A DNA stretch of 62,336 nt from a bacterium (GCA_004562765.1 SFRL01000018.1:1-62336), one strand, 5' to 3'. Shown: positions 15,904 through 25,904, numbered from the stretch's first letter. The notes: generated by a model not told the origin, from the letters alone. Numbers and translations are program-made.

Positions 15904-18270
15904 ATGGCAGATCATTTATATTTGACGGAGCTGATCGACGTGGATACACTGCAGCGCGTGCAGGATGCTTTTTCGGATATGACAGGCATGGCGGCGCTGA
16001 CGACTGACGCAGAGGGGGTTGCGGTCACAAACGGCTCAAATTTTACGGATTTTTGCATGAAATATACGCGCACGACAAAGATCGGAGCGTTTCGCTGCGG
16101 ACTGTGTGACAAACGCGGTGCGGAGATCGCGCTGGCAGCGGGGCATTCCTGTATCTATGACTGCCATGCGGGTCTGGTGGATTTTGCGGCACCGATCATG
16201 GTGGACGGACGCATGGTGGGGAGCTTTATCGGCGGACAGGTGCTGACCGAACCGCCGGATCTGGAACGTTACCGTGCAAATGCGCAGCGCATGGGGATCG
16301 ACCCGGATGCGTATGTGGAGGCGGTGAAAAAAGTCAAGGTACGTGACCGTGAATATGTCAAGAAAGCTTCCGAAGCGCTGTATTCCATGGCGGATGTGCT
16401 CTCGACCATGGCATACCGTGGATTACAGGCATATATGGCAAATATTGAGATCGAGCGCGCCGCACGTATGAAATCGGATTTTCTGGCAAATATGAGTCAT
16501 GAGATCCGTACGCCGATGAATGCGGTGATCGGTATGGCGGAGCTTGCTCTGCGCGAGGACCTGCCAGAGAACGCGAGAACTTACATCCGGCAGATCAAAG
16601 CATCCGGACATTCACTGCTCGCGATCATCAATGATATTCTGGACTTTTCCAAGATCGAGTCCGGAAAGATGGACATTGTTGAGACAGAGTACGAGCCGCT
16701 TGCGGTCCTTCACAATGTTGTGAGCATGATCCGTACCCGTATCGGTGAAAAAAATGTGCAGCTTATGACGGATATTTCCCAGAGTCTGCCGACAAGATTA
16801 TATGGTGACAGTATCCGCTTCCAGCAGATTCTGATCAACCTTTTAAATAATGCGGTCAAATTTACTCCGAAAGGGCATGTAAAGCTGCTGATCTCCGTCC
16901 GGGAGAGCGGGGAAAACGAGATCATTCTGCACGGGGAGATCGCCGACACGGGAAGCGGCATCAAGTCGGAAAATCTGGAAAAGATATTCAGTTCCTTCCA
17001 GCAGGTGGACAGCAAGAGAAATCGCAATATCGAGGGCAGCGGTCTGGGACTTACAATCACCAAGCAGCTATTGGAACTGATGGGTGGTTCCATCCATGTG
17101 GAGAGCGTTTACGGTGTGGGTAGTACCTTTGTGTTTGATCTGCCCCAAAAGGTCATTGATGCCACCCCTGCGGATGTCTCCAGATTGGACGAGGCGGTAG
17201 AAAAGATCGATGCGGAGTTTGAGAGTTTTACATTCGTGGCACCGGAGGCGCGGATCCTGGTGGTGGATGACAACGCGATCAATCTGACAGTTACAAAGGG
17301 ACTTTTGGAACCGTTGGAAATGCAGATCGATACGGCGCTCAGCGGCAGGGAAGCAATTGAAAAGGTGCAGCAGAATATGTATGATCTTGTGTTTATGGAT
17401 CACATGATGCCGGAGATGGACGGTGTGGAGACAACACATGAGATCCGCAGACGCTTCCCTGAATATGCAGATCTGCCGATCATTGCGCTGACTGCCAACG
17501 CAGTGAACGGTGTGCAGCAGATGTTCCAGGAGGAAGGGCTGAACGATTTTGTCCCCAAACCGATGGAACTGAAGGTTCTCGTAAATGCAGTCCGCAAATG
17601 GCTGCCAAAGGAAAAACTTCAGATGCGGAGAGGAGAGATCCTGGATGTCAAGCCACAGACGGTGGAGCGCATAAAACTTCCGCAGATCGGCGATCTTGAT
17701 ATGCAGGCGGCATATGCAAAGCTGGGAAGCGAGAAATTGTTCCGGAGTGTTCTGAAGGAATACTATCGCGTGATCGGGAAAAAATGTGCATTGATCCAAA
17801 AATACTGGGATCAGCATGACCGGAAGGCATATACAGTTGAGGTGCATGCGCTGAAGAGCGCGTCCAGACAGATCGGCGCCATGCGTCTGGCAGATGCAGC
17901 TGAACGTCTGGAGGCAGCAGGAAATGCGGGGGATGATGCGCTGATCGATGCGCAGACCGGTGCACTGTTGGAAAAATATCGTTCTTATCAGGATATACTG
18001 GCTCCGTGGTGCGCAGAGCATGAGAAAAAGGAACACAGTGATAAGCTGGTTTCCGGTGACGAGCTGCGGCAGGCGTTGGATGCGATGCAGGAGGCGGTCG
18101 GAGAGCTGGATATGGATGCCATGGGGACGGTTCTCGAACGGCTTGCACAGTATCAGTTTGACGAAGAAGAAAAAGAACTTTTGGAACAGCTGCAGGAGTC
18201 GGCTGCGGATTTCGATGCGGAAAACTGCGAACTGCTGATCAGTGAATGGAAGAAAAGGAAAAATATGTGA
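15904..18270 (+). CDS. PocR-type hybrid sensor histidine kinase with REC and HPt
   Basis: 788 residues with the order PocR sensor (about 1-185), HisKA, HATPase, receiver, HPt. The PocR domain has conserved cysteines (FRCGLCDKRG; CIYDCHAGLVDFAAPI), which in relatives sense small ligands. The kinase His is His199 in MSHEIRTPMN; the HATPase has N-box NAVKFTP and G-box GSGLGLTI. The receiver Asp is Asp499 in VFMDHMMPEMDG; the HPt His is His648 in VHALKSASRQIG. No membrane segment, so it senses a cytoplasmic signal. ATG 15904 is chosen for AGGG at short spacing; GTG 15892 is in frame. Its stop overlaps the lspA start. Confidence 0.9.
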   Translation: MADHLYLTELIDVDTLQRVQDAFSDMTGMAALTTDAEGVAVTNGSNFTDFCMKYTRTTKIGAFRCGLCDKRGAEIALAAGHSCIYDCHAGLVDFAAPIMVDGRMVGSFIGGQVLTEPPDLERYRANAQRMGIDPDAYVEAVKKVKVRDREYVKKASEALYSMADVLSTMAYRGLQAYMANIEIERAARMKSDFLANMSHEIRTPMNAVIGMAELALREDLPENARTYIRQIKASGHSLLAIINDILDFSKIESGKMDIVETEYEPLAVLHNVVSMIRTRIGEKNVQLMTDISQSLPTRLYGDSIRFQQILINLLNNAVKFTPKGHVKLLISVRESGENEIILHGEIADTGSGIKSENLEKIFSSFQQVDSKRNRNIEGSGLGLTITKQLLELMGGSIHVESVYGVGSTFVFDLPQKVIDATPADVSRLDEAVEKIDAEFESFTFVAPEARILVVDDNAINLTVTKGLLEPLEMQIDTALSGREAIEKVQQNMYDLVFMDHMMPEMDGVETTHEIRRRFPEYADLPIIALTANAVNGVQQMFQEEGLNDFVPKPMELKVLVNAVRKWLPKEKLQMRRGEILDVKPQTVERIKLPQIGDLDMQAAYAKLGSEKLFRSVLKEYYRVIGKKCALIQKYWDQHDRKAYTVEVHALKSASRQIGAMRLADAAERLEAAGNAGDDALIDAQTGALLEKYRSYQDILAPWCAEHEKKEHSDKLVSGDELRQALDAMQEAVGELDMDAMGTVLERLAQYQFDEEEKELLEQLQESAADFDAENCELLISEWKKRKNM

Positions 18271-18734
18271 TGAAAAGATGGATCGGAATTCCGCTTGCGA
18301 TCGTGCTTGGTGACGGAGCGGTCAAGAAATGTGCAGAGGAAAAGCTGACGGGCGGAAAAACGAAAGAACTCTTTGGAGGGCGCATCCGGCTGCAACTGCT
18401 TCATAACCCCGGTGTTGCGCTCGGTGCGCTGAAAAAGAATCCGAAGCTGATACTCGTGATCAACAGTGCGATGCTGGGCATTGCTGTGGGTGAATACGGG
18501 CATCTGCTGAAGACCGGTGGAGAAACAGCGGCAAAGACGGGGCTTGCACTTCTGATCGGAGGCGGCGCAAGCAATCTGATCGACCGCATGCAGCGGGGAT
18601 ATGTGACAGATTATTTTTCTGTTAATGCCGGAGAACATTTTCAACGATTGAAGAAGATCGTGTTTAACTGCTCTGATTTCTGTGTGTTTGCCGGAATCCT
18701 GTTTTACGTTTTCGGCAGATCGGATCATTCCTGA
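18270..18734 (+). CDS. lspA: Signal peptidase II-like protein (LspA)
   Basis: 154 residues of membrane aspartic peptidase that cleaves the signal peptide of diacylglyceryl prolipoproteins. The two catalytic aspartates lie in NLIDRMQRGYVTDYF and in NCSDFCVFAG; the conserved HNPGVALG segment is also present. Four hydrophobic segments fit the family. The ATG overlaps the kinase stop (TGATG), so the gene is translationally coupled to a signalling protein, which is unusual for lspA. An in-frame ATG at 18246 would give an atypical basic N-terminus. The motifs deviate slightly from housekeeping LspA, so it may be a second, specialised copy. Confidence 0.8.
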   Translation: MKRWIGIPLAIVLGDGAVKKCAEEKLTGGKTKELFGGRIRLQLLHNPGVALGALKKNPKLILVINSAMLGIAVGEYGHLLKTGGETAAKTGLALLIGGGASNLIDRMQRGYVTDYFSVNAGEHFQRLKKIVFNCSDFCVFAGILFYVFGRSDHS

Positions 18735-18753
18735 CAGATGCGGTGAATGATCA

Positions 18754-19257
18754 TCACTGTACATCAAAATCAATGCCGTGATTGCTCAAAAAACGCGCTG
18801 CCAGTGTGTCCCAGGCATTGTCGAAGGAACGGTCCAAAGTGAATGTACGATAGGAAACACCGGTGGTGAGCACCAGCTGACCGTCACGGAACGTCAGGTT
18901 CAAAAAAATGCCGCTCACATCCCCGGCAGTGAAACCGGTGTCCACAGAGGCAAGGGTCTTTTCCGTATTGGCGGGAGAGAGCAGAAAGACAAATTTCATG
19001 TACAGCGGGGTGTGCTTTCCGCGGATCAGTTCATAGCAGATCGGGCGGAAATGAGAAAAGGGAAGATACTCACTGCCCCCGGCGGTGAGCTCAGACAGCT
19101 CTTCTGCATCAAAAAATTCCCGGTTGATATGCCCGTCCACGCTGTAAGAGATGGCACCGTGGATCGTCGCTTCCGCCAGCAGGAAATGGTCAAACAGCTC
19201 ACTTTTTAAGAGCCGGTTCATAAATTGCTTCTGATCTTTTAAGTAGAATGCTTTCAT
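18754..19257 (-). CDS. DUF5721 family protein
   Basis: A 167-residue protein that I recognise as the Lachnospiraceae-specific DUF5721 family: an N-terminal KAFYLKDQKQFMNRLL segment, then ELFDHFLLAEATIHGA and the YSVDGHIN-F block, then a beta-rich C-terminal half. No known catalytic motif, signal peptide or membrane segment. Function unknown. It is a single gene convergent with lspA and divergent from the lipoprotein at 19344; 20 bases separate it from the lspA stop, with no clear terminator between. TTGGAGT precedes the ATG. Confidence 0.75.
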   Translation of the reverse strand: MKAFYLKDQKQFMNRLLKSELFDHFLLAEATIHGAISYSVDGHINREFFDAEELSELTAGGSEYLPFSHFRPICYELIRGKHTPLYMKFVFLLSPANTEKTLASVDTGFTAGDVSGIFLNLTFRDGQLVLTTGVSYRTFTLDRSFDNAWDTLAARFLSNHGIDFDVQ

Positions 19258-19343
19258 GTGTTTACTCCAATGACTGCTTTTCCACTATTATATCACATAA
19301 ATCCGCGGCAGACCAAACGAAAATAAACGCGGTGGGAGATTTC

Positions 19344-20480
19344 ATGAATACGATAAAAGAATTAAAAAAAACAGGTAGGGTGTTGCTGCTGGCTGCAGTA
19401 CTGCTGCTTTTTGCCGGGTGCGGAAAGGAGGAACTTTCGGATGTCATTGACCTTGCGGGGGTTGGATCCGGAAAGGAACCGGTCATCTGTGTGTCTGCAG
19501 ACCGCTATGTACATAATACACTGACTGAAAAGCAGCAGCTTGTCTACGATGAGATGCTGGAGGCGATCATGAATATGGAAGAAAAAGTACGCCTTTCGAC
19601 GACAGACAAGTCGGATGTGAAGCTGTGCTATGATGCCATCTGTGCTGATTATGGTGAGATCTTCTGGGTGGATAAATGCTCTTGCAGAGAGATCTTACTG
19701 TTCGGAAAAACCTGTGCGGTCAGTTTGTTCGTGAGCTATGCGTATACACCGGAGGAGGTGGCAGATTACAGGGAGCAGATGCAGCCGGTTATAGACGGTT
19801 ATCTGGAACGGCTCGCAGAGTGCGAGAGCGATTATGAGAAAACAGAAGTGCTTTATCGAAAACTCATTCGGGATGTGGAATATGACATGGGTGCGGAAAA
19901 CAATCAGAATATCCTGAGTGTTTTTCTTGGAAAAAAGACGGTGTGTCAGGGTTATGCGTGCGCAACACAATATCTTTTGCAACAGGCGGGGATCCCGTGC
20001 GTGATCGTGACGGGAATTGCGCAGGGGCAGCCCCATGCATGGAACATGGCAATGCTTGACGGAGATTACTATTATATTGATGTCACCTGGGGAAATACCG
20101 ATTTTCTGGGGGAGAGCCCAAATGCGGCAGCCAATATCAACTACGGCTATCTGAATATCACATCGGATGAGCTGTTGATCAACCATCAGCCGCAGGTTGA
20201 TTTCCCGCTCAGTACCTGTGACAGTACGGAAAACAATTATTATATAAAAAAGAAACTGTATTTCGATAGCTGGGATCCGAATGCCATCGGAGCAAAGATC
20301 GCCCGTGCCTTTGAAAAGAACAAGGACAGTGTTTCCGTGAAATTTGCGGAAGGGGAGATGCTTGCGCAGGCAAAGCGCTATTTTATCGATGAGCAGCATA
20401 TCACAGATTACTGTGTGGGTATTTCGCAGATCTATTATGTTCAGGATCCGGACCTCAATATTCTTACCATCTATTTTTAA
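19344..20480 (+). CDS. Transglutaminase-like domain lipoprotein
   Basis: 378 residues. An N-terminal lipoprotein signal (basic start, hydrophobic LLLAAVLLLFAGC) ends at the lipobox Cys. About residues 190-275 form a transglutaminase/cysteine-protease-like core: Cys in TVCQGYACATQYLL, His in GQPHAWNMAML and Asp in YYIDVTWGN, the full catalytic triad. It is anchored on the outer face of the membrane and may cleave or crosslink cell wall peptides or proteins. ATG 19344 is chosen for GGTGGGAG upstream and for the intact signal peptide; the longer in-frame start at 19248 would bury it. Monocistronic. Confidence 0.85.
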   Translation: MNTIKELKKTGRVLLLAAVLLLFAGCGKEELSDVIDLAGVGSGKEPVICVSADRYVHNTLTEKQQLVYDEMLEAIMNMEEKVRLSTTDKSDVKLCYDAICADYGEIFWVDKCSCREILLFGKTCAVSLFVSYAYTPEEVADYREQMQPVIDGYLERLAECESDYEKTEVLYRKLIRDVEYDMGAENNQNILSVFLGKKTVCQGYACATQYLLQQAGIPCVIVTGIAQGQPHAWNMAMLDGDYYYIDVTWGNTDFLGESPNAAANINYGYLNITSDELLINHQPQVDFPLSTCDSTENNYYIKKKLYFDSWDPNAIGAKIARAFEKNKDSVSVKFAEGEMLAQAKRYFIDEQHITDYCVGISQIYYVQDPDLNILTIYF

Positions 20481-20650
20481 CGAAATATGAATTTTTTATA
20501 AATTTGAGAAAAGGGCTTTTCAAATGTTTATATTTATGTTACTGTAATCTAGTAATGAAAACTACATGATACAAGAAATGAAAAAATATGATGTATTTCT
20601 CTGAATTGTGTATACTAATATAAAATCGATTTGCAAAGCAGGAGGCAGAC

Positions 20651-21508
20651 ATGCGTTATAAGATCGTGATTGACAGCTGCGGTGAGCTGACAGATACACT
20701 CAAAGAAGATCCGCATTATGAAAATGTTGCATTGGAGCTGGATGTGGATGATTATCACATTCTGGACGATGCAAGCTTTGACCAGCAGGAGTTTTTACGG
20801 AAAGTAAAGGAGAGTCCCAACTGCCCGAAATCATCCTGCCCGCCGCCGGCACGTTTTATGGACGCCTTCGGCGAGGATACGGAGCATGTCTATATGGTTA
20901 CACTGTCTTCCCAGTTGTCAGGGTCCTACAACAGCGCGATGCTTGCAAAGGAGCTTTATGAGGAGCAGCAGGAAACCGGCAACGGCGGAAAGCACACACA
21001 GATCCATGTGTTTGATTCCAAGTCTGCTTCCATCGGAGAGACATTGATCGGTATGAAGATCCAGGAGTTCGAGGAGGCAGGAATGCCTTTTGAAGAGGTT
21101 GTTGAGAAGGTGGACAGCTATATTGCAGAGATGAACACATTCTTTGTTCTGGAGAGCCTTGAGACACTGCGCAAGAACGGACGTCTGAGTAATCTGAAGG
21201 CAATGCTGGCGACTGCGCTGAACATCAAACCGGTCATGGGTTCCACAGATCTGGGAACGATCCAGCAGCTTGGTCAGGCGCGCGGTATGAATAAAGCGCT
21301 GGAAAGCATGGTGGAGAAAATGCTTGCCGTTACGAAAAACTGTGAGGAAAAGGTGCTTGCGATCTCACACTGCAACTGTCCGGAACGGGCAAAACGCGTG
21401 CGTGAGCGCATTGAGAAGCTGGCGCATTTCAAAAAGATCGTGATCGTGGATACCGCCGGCATCAGCTCCATGTATGCCAATGACGGCGGTGTGATCCTGG
21501 CGGTCTAA
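20651..21508 (+). CDS. DegV family fatty-acid-binding protein
   Basis: 285 residues with the DegV hallmarks: YKIVIDSCGEL at the start, the phosphate-binding-like CPPPARFMDAF segment, VTLSSQLSGSYNSA, and a second lobe starting FVLESLETLRKNGRLS. DegV/FakB proteins bind fatty acids and, with FakA, present them for phosphorylation; no FakA is in this window. CAGGAGG lies eight bases before the ATG. The 170-base gap upstream is AT-rich with TATACT and TATAAA elements near 20610-20625 that could be its promoter. It ends at a hairpin terminator. Confidence 0.92.
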   Translation: MRYKIVIDSCGELTDTLKEDPHYENVALELDVDDYHILDDASFDQQEFLRKVKESPNCPKSSCPPPARFMDAFGEDTEHVYMVTLSSQLSGSYNSAMLAKELYEEQQETGNGGKHTQIHVFDSKSASIGETLIGMKIQEFEEAGMPFEEVVEKVDSYIAEMNTFFVLESLETLRKNGRLSNLKAMLATALNIKPVMGSTDLGTIQQLGQARGMNKALESMVEKMLAVTKNCEEKVLAISHCNCPERAKRVRERIEKLAHFKKIVIVDTAGISSMYANDGGVILAV

Positions 21509-21538
21509 AGTTTATAAAAAGTTCATAATTACCAACGG

Positions 21539-21567
21539 AAAAGCAGGGCTTCGCGCCTTGCTTTTTT
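21539..21567 (+). terminator. Terminator after the DegV gene
   Basis: Stem AAAAGCAGGGC (21539-21549) with GCCTTGCTTTT (21555-21565), one G-T pair, then T-run. Confidence 0.85.
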
Positions 21568-21614
21568 GATGTATAAAATTTATAATGAAACAATATGGAA
21601 GAAGGTGGATATTT

Positions 21615-24017
21615 TTGCAGGAGCCCCAAAATCAGGTGGAACGTTTTATGACAGATCCGGTCGTCGGCCTGCAGCAGACCCAGGTAATGCAGCGACAGGA
21701 AGAAGGACTGACGAACCGGAGTGTTTCATCCGCGACAAAGACGACATCAGACATTATCAAAGAGAATGTTTTTACTTATTTTAATGCTATTTTTCTGATC
21801 CTCGCGATCCTGCTCATCACAGTAGGATCCTTTCGGGATCTGACATTTTTGATCGTGATCACGGCAAATTCCGTGATTGGTATCGTACAGGAGCTGCACG
21901 CGAAAAAGGTGCTGGATGACCTGTCGCTGGTAGGACGCGCAAAGGTGACTGCCGTGCGTGACGGAATGCGTGAGGAGGTGGATTCTGAGGAGCTTGTGCT
22001 GGACGACATGGTGATCCTGTCGGCGGGCTGCCAGATCCCTGCGGATGCCATCGTGCAGAGAGGCAGTGTCTCCGTGAACGAGTCACTCTTGACCGGTGAA
22101 TCTGACGAGATCGTGAAGCGTCCGGGGGATGAACTCCTTTCCGGCAGTTTTATCGTGTCCGGGGAGTGTATTGCCAGACTGGAGCAGGTGGGTGCGGATT
22201 CCTATATTTCCAAGCTTACGCTGCAGGCGACCAAGTCTAAGGAAGGCGAGCAGTCAGAGATGATCCGCGCGCTGGACAAGCTTGTAAAAGCGGTTGGCAT
22301 ACTGATCATCCCGATCGGTATCACCCTGTTTGTCCAGCAGTATGTGATCAGCGGCAACGACCTGAAAAACAGTGTGACAAGCATGGTTGCCTCCGTGATC
22401 GGAATGATCCCGGAGGGACTGTATCTGATGGCGACGGTGGCGATGGCTGTCAGCGCCACACGCCTGGCGACCAGACATGTGCTGATCCACAATATGAAGT
22501 GTATCGAGACACTGGCACGTGTCGATGTGCTCTGTGTTGATAAGACCGGAACGATCACGGAGCCGCGCATGAGCGTTCATGCGGTGCTGCCGATGCTCGA
22601 TACCTTTGACGGCAGAACGTCAGAGGAATGGCTCGCTGCATTTGCAGGCGCACAGGCAGCGGACAATATTACTATGGAGGCACTGCAGGAGCATTTCAGT
22701 GACGCGCCGGTCAGACTACGCGCGGACAGTGTGCAGGGCTTTTCTTCAAAAACGAAATATTCAGGTGCGCAGTTTGGTGCAGACTGCTTTGTGTTGGGCG
22801 CGCCGGAATTTGTATTGCGTGAGGATTATGCGGCGCAGGCGGATATGATCGAGGAACACTCGCGCGCAGGTTATCGTGTGCTTGTCTTTGCATCATACGA
22901 TGGAAAACTGAATGGAGAAGCGCTGACGGGCAGGGCAACGACGCTCGCCTATGTACTGCTTTCCAATCCGATCCGTGAAGGTGCAAAGGAGACCTTCGCG
23001 TATTTTGCCAGACAGGGTGTGCAGGTGCGTGTGATCTCCGGCGACAATCCGGTGACGGTGTCAGAAGTGGCGGCACAGGCGGGTATAGCGAATGCAGGGC
23101 GCTATATTGACGCCTCTACATTGAAAACGCCTGCAGATCTTGCAAACGCCGCTACAAAATATGTAGTGTTCGGTCGGGTGACACCCGATCAGAAACGCGC
23201 GCTGGTGCGTGCGATGAAGGCGCAGGGGGAGACGGTTGCCATGACCGGAGACGGTGTCAACGATGTGCTGGCACTCAAGGATGCGGACTGCAGTATTGCG
23301 ATGGCATCCGGCAGTGAAGCTGCATCCCAGGTGGCTCAGCTCGTGCTGATGGACTCGGATTTTTCGCGGATGCCCGCGGTTGTGATGGAAGGGCGCCGTG
23401 TTGTGAATAACATTGAGCGGACGGCATCGCTTTTTCTCGTGAAAAATATCTTCTCCATGCTGCTGTCGCTTTTCTCCGTATGCATGGTGTTGGAATATCC
23501 GCTGGAACCGGCGCAGATATCACTGATCAGTATGTTTACAATCGGCATTCCGGGCTTTATCATGTCACTGGAGCCTAACAAAGAGCGGATCCGCGGCAGG
23601 TTTCTCTCAAAGGTGATCTTAAAGGCATTGCCGGCGGGGCTGACAGATTTTCTGGTGGTCAGCGCAATGGTCATTTTCTGCCGGGAATTTGCAGTGAATG
23701 CGGCGGATGTATCGACTGCCTGCACGATCATTGTGGCGATCGTCGGTTTTATGATCCTGTACAAGATCGCGTCTCCGATGACAAAAGGTCACTGGATCAT
23801 GTTGGTCGGTGTGATCGCCGGCTGGCTGTTCTGTGTAATGGAGATCAGTCATCTGTTCGCCATCAACAGCATTTCCAAGCAGTGCGCGATGCTTCTGATC
23901 GTTTTTGCAATGCTGACAGAGCCGCTTTTGCGCTATCTGAGTCTGTTGGTTGAAAAGGCAAGTGAGTTGTATCGCAGGCTGCGAAAAAAAATAATAAGTT
24001 CTGCGATGAAGGAGTAG
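21615..24017 (+). CDS. Cation-transporting P-type ATPase (CtpE-like)
   Basis: 800 residues. The phosphorylation site is Asp309 in DKTGTIT; TGES (actuator), GDGVNDVLALKDADCSIAM (hinge) and about eight to ten membrane segments are visible. The TM4 motif is IPEGL rather than the CPx of heavy-metal pumps. That matches the CtpE/Exp7 group associated with Ca2+ (or Mg2+) transport; the ion is inferred. The start is uncertain: TTG 21615 has GAAGGTGG at good distance, while ATG 21648 and ATG 21585 are also in frame. Four bases separate its stop from the next gene, so the two are likely cotranscribed. Confidence 0.88.
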   Translation: MQEPQNQVERFMTDPVVGLQQTQVMQRQEEGLTNRSVSSATKTTSDIIKENVFTYFNAIFLILAILLITVGSFRDLTFLIVITANSVIGIVQELHAKKVLDDLSLVGRAKVTAVRDGMREEVDSEELVLDDMVILSAGCQIPADAIVQRGSVSVNESLLTGESDEIVKRPGDELLSGSFIVSGECIARLEQVGADSYISKLTLQATKSKEGEQSEMIRALDKLVKAVGILIIPIGITLFVQQYVISGNDLKNSVTSMVASVIGMIPEGLYLMATVAMAVSATRLATRHVLIHNMKCIETLARVDVLCVDKTGTITEPRMSVHAVLPMLDTFDGRTSEEWLAAFAGAQAADNITMEALQEHFSDAPVRLRADSVQGFSSKTKYSGAQFGADCFVLGAPEFVLREDYAAQADMIEEHSRAGYRVLVFASYDGKLNGEALTGRATTLAYVLLSNPIREGAKETFAYFARQGVQVRVISGDNPVTVSEVAAQAGIANAGRYIDASTLKTPADLANAATKYVVFGRVTPDQKRALVRAMKAQGETVAMTGDGVNDVLALKDADCSIAMASGSEAASQVAQLVLMDSDFSRMPAVVMEGRRVVNNIERTASLFLVKNIFSMLLSLFSVCMVLEYPLEPAQISLISMFTIGIPGFIMSLEPNKERIRGRFLSKVILKALPAGLTDFLVVSAMVIFCREFAVNAADVSTACTIIVAIVGFMILYKIASPMTKGHWIMLVGVIAGWLFCVMEISHLFAINSISKQCAMLLIVFAMLTEPLLRYLSLLVEKASELYRRLRKKIISSAMKE

Positions 24018-24021
24018 GCGT

Positions 24022-25857
24022 ATGGAAGCATTGACCGGAAAGGGAGCGATCAGACGGCAGAAAAGAGTGGAAAGAGACGCACTGACAGCAGTGGAGCGCG
24101 AAAAGCGCTCGCATGAAATATGTGAAGCATTGTGGCGGATGCCGCTTATTCAGGAAGCCCGGGCAGTTTACTGTTATGCGCCGATCGGGAGTGAGGTGGA
24201 TATCCGGGAGCTGACAGATCGTTTATGGGCAGCAGGAAAGCGTGTGGCGTTTCCACGGGTGCTGGGAGCAAAAAAAGCAGACATGGAGTTCTTTGAGGTG
24301 AAGAGCCGCCGGGAACTGGCGGAAGGTGCTTTTCATGTTCCGGAACCGGTCATGGACGGGCGTGAGCCGGTGGACTGGAAGGGTGCGCCGGTTCTGGTAC
24401 CGGGTGTGGCATTTGATGTGTCCGGTGCCCGCTGCGGTTACGGAAAGGGTTACTATGACCGCTATTTTTCATTACATCCGGAGCTGGTGCGCATCGGTGT
24501 CGCCTTTAAATGCCAGCTGTCAGAGGAGCTTTCGGACTGTTGTGAGGAGACGGATGCGCGGCTGGATTATGTGCAGACAGAGCGATACTGCTATTCGGCT
24601 GTGGATGCGATGTTCTATGAGGAACTGGTAGAAAAGATCAGTGCAAGCAGACGATTTGGAAGAGCACCGGGTATTGAATGTTCGGCGGCAGCCATGGAGC
24701 TGCTGGATCATCCTGAGAGCGGGTTATCCTTTGTTCATATCGCGGGGACGAACGGAAAGGGATCCGTGGCGGCATTTCTGCGGGAGATCTGCGGGAAGGC
24801 GGGACTGCGCGTGGGACTGTTCACATCGCCGCATTTAGAGGAATTTACGGAGCGCATACAGATCGGTCATACACAGATTCCCCGGGAAAAGGTGCTGCAG
24901 TGGGGGAGAGCTGTGATGGAAGTGAATCACAGGCTGATGGCTTCGCGCGGGATCAATCTGACAATGTTTGACTATTGCCTTGCAATTGCGGTATTATATT
25001 TAAAAGAGCAGCACGTCGATCTGGTGATCTTAGAGACCGGCATGGGCGGCAGACTGGATTCAACGAATATGATTTCGCCGCCGGTCGTTTCCGTGATCAC
25101 CGGAATCGGACTGGAACATACCGAATATCTGGGAGACACGATCGAGGCGATCGCATCGGAAAAGGCGGGCATTTTAAAGCATGGAACCCATGCGGTGCTG
25201 ATGGATCAGGATGCACAGGCGCTGGATGTGCTTACGGCGCGCTGCCGGGAGCTGGCTGTTCCTTACCGGGTGAGCGGCAGCGTGGATGCTTCCGGGTATT
25301 ATAAAAATGTGAATTATGAGATCGGCATGCCGGGTGTATATCAGAGAAAGAATGCCGCGGCGGCGATCGAGGCAGCACAGCTGTTGGCGCGGGAAGGTTA
25401 CCCGCAGATCACACAGGAGGCGATCGCGGAGGGAATCCGGGATGCGCGCTGGCAGGGGCGGATGGAGATCGTGAGTAAGCATCCGTGGGTGCTTCTGGAT
25501 GGTGCACATAATGTACACGGTGTGACGGCGCTGGCTCAGAGCCTGTGTGAGCTTGGAGCCGGGGCGAAGTATACCTTTTTTATGGGTGTCATGGCAGATA
25601 AGGATTATGAGGAAATGGTGGAGCTGATCCTGCCACTGGCAAAACATATTTACACGCTGGCACCGGACAGTGCGCGTGCCTTGTCGGCGGAGAAGCTTTG
25701 CCTGCTGATACGGGAGAAGGGCGGCAGTGCAGATGTGTGCAAAGATGCGGCGCAGCTGGTAAAACTGGTGCACGCACAACCGGAGAATGAAAAATGCGTT
25801 GTGTTCGGCTCGCTCTATCTGATCGGAGAGATCAGACAGCGTCTGAAAGTAATATAG
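24022..25857 (+). CDS. folC: Fused 5-formyltetrahydrofolate cyclo-ligase and folylpolyglutamate synthase
   Basis: 611 residues joining two folate enzymes. Residues 1 to about 195 are 5-formyl-THF cyclo-ligase (5,10-methenyl-THF synthetase), with the R-x-G-x-G-x-G-Y-Y-D pattern in ARCGYGKGYYDRYF. Residues about 205-611 are folylpolyglutamate/dihydrofolate synthase, with P-loop IAGTNGKGSVAAF, LETGMGGRLDSTN and LLDGAHNVHG. The first activity rescues 5-formyl-THF; the second adds glutamates that retain folates in the cell. The junction is in frame and both halves look complete, so it is a genuine fusion. It heads the run to proB, 47 bases downstream. Confidence 0.92.
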   Translation: MEALTGKGAIRRQKRVERDALTAVEREKRSHEICEALWRMPLIQEARAVYCYAPIGSEVDIRELTDRLWAAGKRVAFPRVLGAKKADMEFFEVKSRRELAEGAFHVPEPVMDGREPVDWKGAPVLVPGVAFDVSGARCGYGKGYYDRYFSLHPELVRIGVAFKCQLSEELSDCCEETDARLDYVQTERYCYSAVDAMFYEELVEKISASRRFGRAPGIECSAAAMELLDHPESGLSFVHIAGTNGKGSVAAFLREICGKAGLRVGLFTSPHLEEFTERIQIGHTQIPREKVLQWGRAVMEVNHRLMASRGINLTMFDYCLAIAVLYLKEQHVDLVILETGMGGRLDSTNMISPPVVSVITGIGLEHTEYLGDTIEAIASEKAGILKHGTHAVLMDQDAQALDVLTARCRELAVPYRVSGSVDASGYYKNVNYEIGMPGVYQRKNAAAAIEAAQLLAREGYPQITQEAIAEGIRDARWQGRMEIVSKHPWVLLDGAHNVHGVTALAQSLCELGAGAKYTFFMGVMADKDYEEMVELILPLAKHIYTLAPDSARALSAEKLCLLIREKGGSADVCKDAAQLVKLVHAQPENEKCVVFGSLYLIGEIRQRLKVI

Positions 25858-25904
25858 AAGAAAGGAACGCAGTTGAAATATGACTGCAAAGGGGAATTTA
25901 GGTT

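Noticed and set aside
24022..25857. Sequencing error joining two folate genes
   Set aside because: No sign of a lost stop codon or of a second ribosome binding site at the joint, and the linker reads as normal protein; the frame is consistent over 611 codons.
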